From assembly GCA_937898715.1 (NCBI GenBank), contig CALEKA010000093.1, forward strand, positions 1 through 9,119: DNA of 9,119 bases. Direction: 5' to 3'. Shown here piece by piece: positions 5,494 to 9,119 of the stretch (position 1 is its first letter; each line of letters opens with the position of its first letter). The notes beneath the pieces are model-generated. The model did not search any database and was not told the DNA's origin. It saw nothing but the letters and a program-made list of their open reading frames with translations. The stretch is from an uncultured Prevotella sp. (GTDB taxonomy: Bacteria; Bacteroidota; Bacteroidia; Bacteroidales; Bacteroidaceae). Both the position numbers and the translations under genes were made by a program.

Positions 5494-7350
5494 TCATGGC
5501 TTATTCTTCAAAACTTTCATTTCGCACCGACGGCAGTCAAACTGTAGAGGGAATGTTCTGCCATCGGGCAGCCTCAGTGATAGTTCTCGAGGCGAATGCT
5601 TCGTCTTCTTGAGACAAATCCCCAATGCGTGGCGTATGCAGTGGCGACAAGTCATGATCGCCACTTCGCCTTGAGGCACTTCTCGCTCAAAGGCAGGCTC
5701 AATCGTCTCTACCCCGTGAGTATGGTAGAACTCTTCTGCCAAGTGGTTGGACACGTTGGCTGTGAACGTCAGGCTATGGGGTAAAAGCTCTTTTAGCTTC
5801 TCGTCTGCCACCTTTCCCGCGCGATCGCGCTCGTAGCTTGTCTGATGGTCGGAAAGTAAGCGTTCACACGTCAGGCGTCGCCATTCCGCAAGCACTGAGG
5901 CAGGGATGAATCGTTCGCCATCGGTCTCGATGTCTATGCGTTCAGCGGTGAAGGGCGTATCGCCCAGTTTAGAGAGTTGCCGCACGATGGCATCACGTTG
6001 TGGCGAACGAGCAGCCTCGTGAGGATGGTCAAAGCGTAGCGTCACGTGACATCCGCTCTCGTCAGCCATGTCGAGTGCAAATCCGCCTTCTACCTCGCGC
6101 AGCGTGAGCTTGGCTGCCAGCGTGCGTTTGGCGGTAGGCTTGGAGAGTTGTCGGTCGAAGGCAAAGTCGTAGCTACGGCGTAGCACGGTGCCTGCCTTCA
6201 GCCGAGGCATTGTGGCAGGAAATACCTCTCGCCCTTCCACTTTATTCACGCGGAATCCTTGTAGCGTACCATCCTCAGCCATGTAGCATAGGCCATCGCC
6301 AGCAGTGAGCGGTGCAGCGAGTTGGCGCGAGGGTTCGAATCGGAAGCTCCTACGGTCTGTTCGTCCCACCTTTCCCACTACAGGACCTACAGCTTTTGGA
6401 GTAGCGAAGGAATGCACTCCCTCGGGTTTGCGTCCGTGAAGAAAGTAGTCGGTATATGTGCGATTGAACGTGCGTGAAGGATCGGGCGAGAAGGTGAGAG
6501 CCGATGTGCCATACGATGCTCTTACGTAGTCAGCTCCTCTTTGGCTCAAAACCTCGTCTATTCGTTGTCGGTACCATGCTGTCACGTTTTTCACGTAGTC
6601 AGCATCCTTCAGTCTGCCCTCTATCTTAAACGATCTAACGCCTGCATCCATCATCTCCTCCAAGAAGTTGGTGCGGTTCATGTCTTTGAGTGAAAGCAAG
6701 TGCTTGTTCTTAACGAGCGTGTTGCCCTCGCCGTCGATGAGGTCGAATGCAAGTCTGCAGAATTGTGCACAACATCCGCGGTTGGCAGAACGACCGAAGC
6801 AGTACTCAGAAGCGTAGCATCGTCCGCTATAGCTCACGCAGAGTGCTCCGTGAACAAAAGCTTCGATGGGCACCTTTACAGCCTGAGCTATCTCGCGTGT
6901 CTGCTCGATTGACATTTCGCGAGCCAATACGATCTGTCTGAATCCCGCGGCTTCAAGCCATCGAGCCTTCTCGGGCGTGCAGTTGTCCATTTGGGTGGAG
7001 GCGTGCAGGGCAATAGGGGGCAAGTTCATGCGCAGCAAGCTCATGTCCTGCACGATGAGCGCGTCTACTCCCGCCTCATAGAGTTGCCATATCAGCGCTT
7101 CGGCATCCTTGAGTTCGCTATCCCATAGTATCGTGTTGAGCGTCACGTAGATACGAGCTCCATAGAGATGGGCAAATTGGCAAAGACTCCGGATGTCGTC
7201 CACCGAGTTGCCTGCCGCTTGGCGCGCTCCAAAACTTGGTCCGCCTATGTATACGGCATCGGCTCCATGAAGTATTGCTTCACGGCCCACCTGTGCATTC
7301 TTGGCTGGTGCAAGTAGTTCTATCGCTTGTGGTTTCTTATTAACGGGCAT
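5494..7350 (-). CDS. rlhA: U32 family protein, RlhA-type (23S rRNA hydroxylation)
   Basis: The 618-aa protein has the U32 signature EAFVHGALCVSYSGRCYAS (163-181) followed by the Cys-rich NRGCCAQFCR (190-199), after an N-terminal barrel-like half beginning ELLAPAKN (11-18). Residues roughly 330-460 resemble the extra domain (DUF3656) found in long U32 proteins such as E. coli YdcP/RlhA. The C-terminal C568-x2-C571, C579 and FDCRRCEM (604-611) also belong to that long type. RlhA (about 650 aa) hydroxylates C2501 of 23S rRNA; shorter relatives (TrhP) act on tRNA U34. Despite the name, peptidase activity is doubtful for these members. The cysteines may hold a metal or Fe-S cluster (inference). 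The rlhA name is by architecture, not proven orthology. The ATG at 7348-7350 sits just downstream of a good -7 box, and the zinc-ribbon gene follows directly. Confidence 0.88.
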   Translation of the reverse strand: MPVNKKPQAIELLAPAKNAQVGREAILHGADAVYIGGPSFGARQAAGNSVDDIRSLCQFAHLYGARIYVTLNTILWDSELKDAEALIWQLYEAGVDALIVQDMSLLRMNLPPIALHASTQMDNCTPEKARWLEAAGFRQIVLAREMSIEQTREIAQAVKVPIEAFVHGALCVSYSGRCYASEYCFGRSANRGCCAQFCRLAFDLIDGEGNTLVKNKHLLSLKDMNRTNFLEEMMDAGVRSFKIEGRLKDADYVKNVTAWYRQRIDEVLSQRGADYVRASYGTSALTFSPDPSRTFNRTYTDYFLHGRKPEGVHSFATPKAVGPVVGKVGRTDRRSFRFEPSRQLAAPLTAGDGLCYMAEDGTLQGFRVNKVEGREVFPATMPRLKAGTVLRRSYDFAFDRQLSKPTAKRTLAAKLTLREVEGGFALDMADESGCHVTLRFDHPHEAARSPQRDAIVRQLSKLGDTPFTAERIDIETDGERFIPASVLAEWRRLTCERLLSDHQTSYERDRAGKVADEKLKELLPHSLTFTANVSNHLAEEFYHTHGVETIEPAFEREVPQGEVAIMTCRHCIRHALGICLKKTKHSPRELSLRLPDGRTFPLQFDCRRCEMKVLKNKP

Positions 7351-7368
7351 AAGTCATTCTTTTGTTCG

Positions 7369-7376
7369 CAAAGTTA
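7369..7376 (-). promoter_or_regulatory. -7 box for the U32/zinc-ribbon operon
   Basis: On the - strand this reads TAACTTTG, an exact TAnnTTTG match 18 bases before the U32 start codon, predicting a leader of only about 10-15 bases. A TTTG (7400-7403, - strand) lies upstream, but the 23-base gap is slightly longer than the usual 19-21. Confidence 0.65.
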
Positions 7377-7529
7377 CGATATTCTTATGGCTTGTTCTGC
7401 AAATCGATGAAGTATTATTCAGAAAGTTTTTCGGGTTACGGCTTCTCTCGTCAAGATAGATACTCCTCTTCACGCTGATGCCACGTCATCGAGATACTCC
7501 GCGCTTCCCGATAAGTCTATTCTCAATAC
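7377..7529. other. Intergenic stretch with nothing firm
   Basis: Between the U32 promoter and the terminator of the candidate small RNA I see no gene and no strong hairpin. GATACTCC occurs twice (7459-7466, 7493-7500), 34 bases apart, which may be chance. No TAnnTTTG is found on the + strand here. Confidence 0.5.
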
Positions 7530-7574
7530 AAAAAGAGCCACCCCCCTTCTGCTCTGTGCAGAGAGGAAGTGGCT
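7530..7574 (-). terminator. Intrinsic-type terminator of the candidate small RNA
   Basis: On the - strand AGCCAC (7574-7569) pairs with GTGGCT (7541-7536). An inner stem CTCT/AGAG lies around 7552-7563, and CTTTTTG follows immediately. There is no - strand protein gene upstream that it would serve, which is the main reason to suspect a separate - strand transcript ending here. Confidence 0.75.
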
Positions 7575-7706
7575 GTTGAAAACTGTAAGGTCCTTCATAG
7601 GAAGGTGTTGAATACAAGCTTAAGTTCTGTCGTTTTAGTCAATCCAGACAAATCCTTGGTGGTCTGGACGAAAGTCCTTAGCAGTTTCATCGGGGGTGTG
7701 TTGAAT
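7530..7706 (-). ncRNA. Candidate structured small RNA with own promoter and terminator
   Basis: Transcription would start near 7706, after the -7 box at 7713-7720, and end in the T run at 7530-7534. The predicted RNA of about 175 nt folds into several non-overlapping helices. A long-range closing stem joins 7676-7687 with 7580-7590 (11 pairs, one bulge). Hairpin A lies at 7643-7668 (7-bp stem, 12-base loop) and hairpin B at 7592-7605 (5-bp stem, 4-base loop) next to the closing stem. A terminator follows. TTCAACA occurs three times in the RNA (near 7703, 7611 and 7579). It resembles no tRNA, SRP RNA, tmRNA or RNase P RNA. A diverged 6S RNA (6S-Flavo type) is possible from size and the closing-stem layout but not shown. 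A 31-codon ORF (7595-7690, starts MKLLRTFV) lies inside; it could be a short peptide gene but is short enough to be chance. Confidence 0.55.
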
Positions 7707-7712
7707 GTGGTG

Positions 7713-7720
7713 CAAAGGTA
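7713..7720 (-). promoter_or_regulatory. -7 box for the candidate small RNA
   Basis: On the - strand this reads TACCTTTG, an exact TAnnTTTG match. A partial -33 element, TTGG, lies 20 bases upstream, close to the usual spacing. It is the best promoter on the - strand in this gap. Confidence 0.55.
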
Positions 7721-7733
7721 ATGTAATGAATCT

Positions 7734-7853
7734 TTTACGTCCAAGGACTTTTTGCCGTAAATAGCCGTAAAACATGAAAAATGTGGCGTAAAATAGCGTA
7801 AAATGTAGCTAAATCACTTAATTTTGCAGCCTAATCCACTAATATCCTTTACG
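7734..7853. promoter_or_regulatory. Cluster of six CGTAAA hexamers, four of them phased
   Basis: Direct copies of CGTAAA lie at 7756-7761, 7766-7771, 7787-7792 and 7797-7802, with starts spaced 10, 21 and 10 bp, so all face the same side of the helix. Inverted copies (TTTACG) lie at 7734-7739 and 7848-7853. The dyad ACAT-GAAAA-ATGT sits between the two pairs. The cluster falls between the two divergent -7 boxes (7713-7720 on - and 7819-7826 on +), where an operator would be expected. Which protein binds is unknown; the adjacent LuxR-type protein is an obvious candidate. Confidence 0.55.
7819..7826 (+). promoter_or_regulatory. -7 box for the LuxR-type membrane regulator gene
   Basis: TAATTTTG is an exact TAnnTTTG match and predicts a start near 7833, giving a leader of about 25 bases before the ATG at 7857. 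There is no TTTG at the -33 position, which would fit a promoter that depends on an activator at the CGTAAA sites just upstream. Confidence 0.55.
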
Positions 7854-7856
7854 GCT

Positions 7857-8849
7857 ATGTTTAACCATCTAATGCAGCAAATATCCCGTTTCCTCGACCA
7901 TAGAGGCCCCAGCCATGAACTGAGAATCTGCTTGATAGTCTACCTCGTAGGCACTGCGATGAGCCTCATCGGTGCCATTCTTCACTTCGTGGGGATCATA
8001 GGTCTTCGCTCTCCTCAGATGCTTGTTCTCTCTGGGGGAACTTGTATGGTAGCTCTGATGCTTTTAGCGCTCTACCTCTCTCATCGTATTTCGCTACGAT
8101 TCGCATTATCTGCCTTAGGCATTCTCATACAATTGTTGCAGACTGCGCGCATGACATACCAAGCAGTCTGCCAACCCGAAGGTTATGTGTGGGCCATTAT
8201 GCTCAACCAGATTATTTCGTTTACCATCGTGGGCTATCTTGTCATTGCTTTCCTGCGCTATGTGCCGGGTATTGTCACGTTGCTGAGTTTGGGTACGCTT
8301 TATTTTGTCTATTTCTATGCAGATGGCGCAGTGAGTCGACAGATGCTCATCATTTTTACCTATATGGAGGTGTTCACCTGCTTGATGGGAGGTTTTTATC
8401 GACGCAACATTCATAGCATGCAGCTCGAAAACATGGATTATATGAATACGGAACGAGGACTGCTCGATGCCTTCCATATGACAAAGTCAGAGCTTACGGC
8501 CTACGTACAGCTCTGTCGCAACAGTAATCCCGATGGGCAATCAGTCAACGAATTCTTCGACAGACTTGATCAGCGCACCGAGAACAATCTCATCCGTGCC
8601 GTAGAGAAGCGCATGGCAGAGCGTCATCTTCGTCGCATCAATCTCGAGGAGATCTTTCCGCAACTCACGCCCACCGAACTTGAAGTATGTCATCTCATTG
8701 TAGCGGGTAATACGCTCTCACAGATAGCACAACTCATGAACAAGACCACCAACAATATTAGCGCCGTGCGCATCCATATTCGCAAGAAGTTGGGACTGCA
8801 GACCTCTGACGACCTTCGCCAGGCGCTGTTAAAAGCTATTCAAGGCTGA
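7857..8849 (+). CDS. Membrane-anchored LuxR-type transcriptional regulator
   Basis: The 330-aa product has six hydrophobic segments (about 23-48, 54-75, 80-97, 112-133, 137-156 and 162-180), a cytosolic linker with helical, charged sequence (190-265), and a C-terminal LuxR-type helix-turn-helix (269-329): LTPTELEVCHLIVAGNTLSQ, then IAQLMNKTTNNISAVRIHIR with KKLGL. No receiver or kinase domain is present. Similar membrane-HTH proteins are frequent in Bacteroidetes; ligands and targets are mostly unknown. The ATG at 7857 is chosen over an in-frame TTG at 7824 because the TTG lies inside the -7 box. Both N- and C-terminus would be cytosolic. The protein would have to bind DNA from the membrane or be released by proteolysis. 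It is divergent from the candidate small RNA and monocistronic in this window; no clear terminator follows. Confidence 0.88.
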   Translation: MFNHLMQQISRFLDHRGPSHELRICLIVYLVGTAMSLIGAILHFVGIIGLRSPQMLVLSGGTCMVALMLLALYLSHRISLRFALSALGILIQLLQTARMTYQAVCQPEGYVWAIMLNQIISFTIVGYLVIAFLRYVPGIVTLLSLGTLYFVYFYADGAVSRQMLIIFTYMEVFTCLMGGFYRRNIHSMQLENMDYMNTERGLLDAFHMTKSELTAYVQLCRNSNPDGQSVNEFFDRLDQRTENNLIRAVEKRMAERHLRRINLEEIFPQLTPTELEVCHLIVAGNTLSQIAQLMNKTTNNISAVRIHIRKKLGLQTSDDLRQALLKAIQG

Positions 8850-8896
8850 ATGCTACATGAGAATCATGCCGTTTGTGCATAAGCAAATGCCCCTCA

Positions 8897-8980
8897 GTAA
8901 AAGATCGTCTTACCATTTGCGAACGTTCGTCTTTTCTTCTGTAAAAGATTGTCTTACCATTTGCAAACGTTCGTCTTTTC
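8897..8980. repeat. Two 40-bp direct repeats
   Basis: Copies at 8897-8936 and 8941-8980 differ at only two positions (8906/8950 and 8921/8965) and are separated by TTCT. Each begins GTAAAAGAT and ends CGTCTTTTC, contains the dyad centre AACGTT, and can close an outer stem AAAAGA/TCTTTT. The right copy abuts the GC-rich palindrome array that starts at 8980. Confidence 0.85.
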
Positions 8981-9049
8981 ATCGTACACCGCCCGGTGGT
9001 AATGCTGCCACCGGGCGGTGGCAATGCTGCCACTGGGCGGTGTACGATG
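8980..9049. repeat. Nested GC-rich palindrome array
   Basis: Outer arms 8980-8999 and 9030-9049 are 20 bp and complementary except for one position. The centre, 9008-9021 (CCACCGGGCGGTGG), repeats the same CCACCGGGCGGTG core, and both linkers read AATGCTG. The central unit can pair with either arm, so two alternative hairpins exclude each other. There is no U tract on either side, so a simple terminator is unlikely. It is unrelated in sequence to the CGACGCG palindromes. Confidence 0.8.
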
Positions 9050-9094
9050 GAAAAATCACCAAGAACAGGGCAGACGCATCAAATCCGAGAACAT

Positions 9095-9117
9095 TTAACA
9101 CGTCTGTTAACATGTTA
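9095..9117. promoter_or_regulatory. Dyad elements at the right edge
   Basis: TTAACA-CGTC-TGTTAA (9095-9110) is an inverted repeat, and the overlapping TAACATGTTA (9108-9117) is a 10-bp palindrome. They may belong to the control region of a gene beyond the window. A TAACATGT-type core also occurs in the arms of the 1521-1597 structure, probably by chance. Confidence 0.3.
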
Positions 9118-9119
9118 TA

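Noticed and set aside
7643..7677. GGAC-GAAA-GTCC (GNRA-type hairpin) as evidence for a + strand leader RNA of the LuxR-type gene
   Set aside because: The GAAA tetraloop would suit the + strand, but it competes with the longer 7-bp hairpin A, and no + strand -7 box was found upstream, while the - strand has both promoter and terminator.
7824..7856. TTG start at 7824 for the LuxR-type gene
   Set aside because: The TTG lies inside the TAATTTTG box, so it would precede the predicted transcript start; the ATG at 7857 fits better.
8836..9033. 65-codon - strand open frame at the right end
   Set aside because: It consists mainly of the 40-bp repeats and the GC palindromes read in one frame; not a credible protein.
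8980..9049. GC-rich palindrome as the terminator of the LuxR-type gene
   Set aside because: It lies 130 bases past the stop and has no T run on either strand; the repeated modules fit a repeat element better.

Overview
The window looks like chromosomal DNA of a Bacteroidales bacterium, most likely Prevotella-like. The evidence is the gene families (a 313-aa PurC next to a PhoH ATPase, a DUF5715-type protein, a Dabb protein, a long U32 protein and a membrane protein with a LuxR-type helix-turn-helix), the near absence of Shine-Dalgarno sites, and five TAnnTTTG elements, the -7 box of the Bacteroidetes primary sigma factor, at sensible distances from genes. There is no transposase, CRISPR array, tRNA or rRNA. 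The genus is inferred.

Layout: 1-471 holds the probable tail of a + strand gene, a long terminator hairpin, four GC-rich REP-like palindromes and the purC terminator. The - strand carries phoH (1606-2634) and then purC (472-1413), separated by a 77-bp inverted-repeat structure. Divergent from phoH is a + strand gene (2878-3687) for an exported protein with the metal-ligand pattern of M15 peptidases. Between its end and the convergent Dabb gene (4003-4299, -) lie an AT-rich tandem array and two more REP-like palindromes. A - strand pair follows, running from a U32 protein (5494-7350) into a multi-pass zinc-ribbon protein (4483-5490); only 3 bases separate the two genes, so translation is probably coupled.

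The most interesting part is 7377-7856. On the - strand I see a -7 box, about 180 bases that can fold into a branched structure, and an intrinsic-type terminator ending in five T's: a candidate small RNA gene of unrecognised family. Divergent from it is a + strand gene (7857-8849) for a six-helix membrane protein with a C-terminal LuxR-type DNA-binding domain. Between the two start sites are four direct CGTAAA hexamers spaced 10, 21 and 10 bp, with an inverted copy on each side, so regulator and RNA may share an operator. The right end (8850-9119) has no gene: it holds two 40-bp direct repeats, a nested GC-rich palindrome array and a dyad that may belong to the next gene's promoter.

PurC makes purines, PhoH is a nucleotide-binding protein usually linked to RNA metabolism, and the U32 protein resembles RlhA, which hydroxylates 23S rRNA; these are housekeeping functions. 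The repeats and the regulator/RNA pair are the accessory content.
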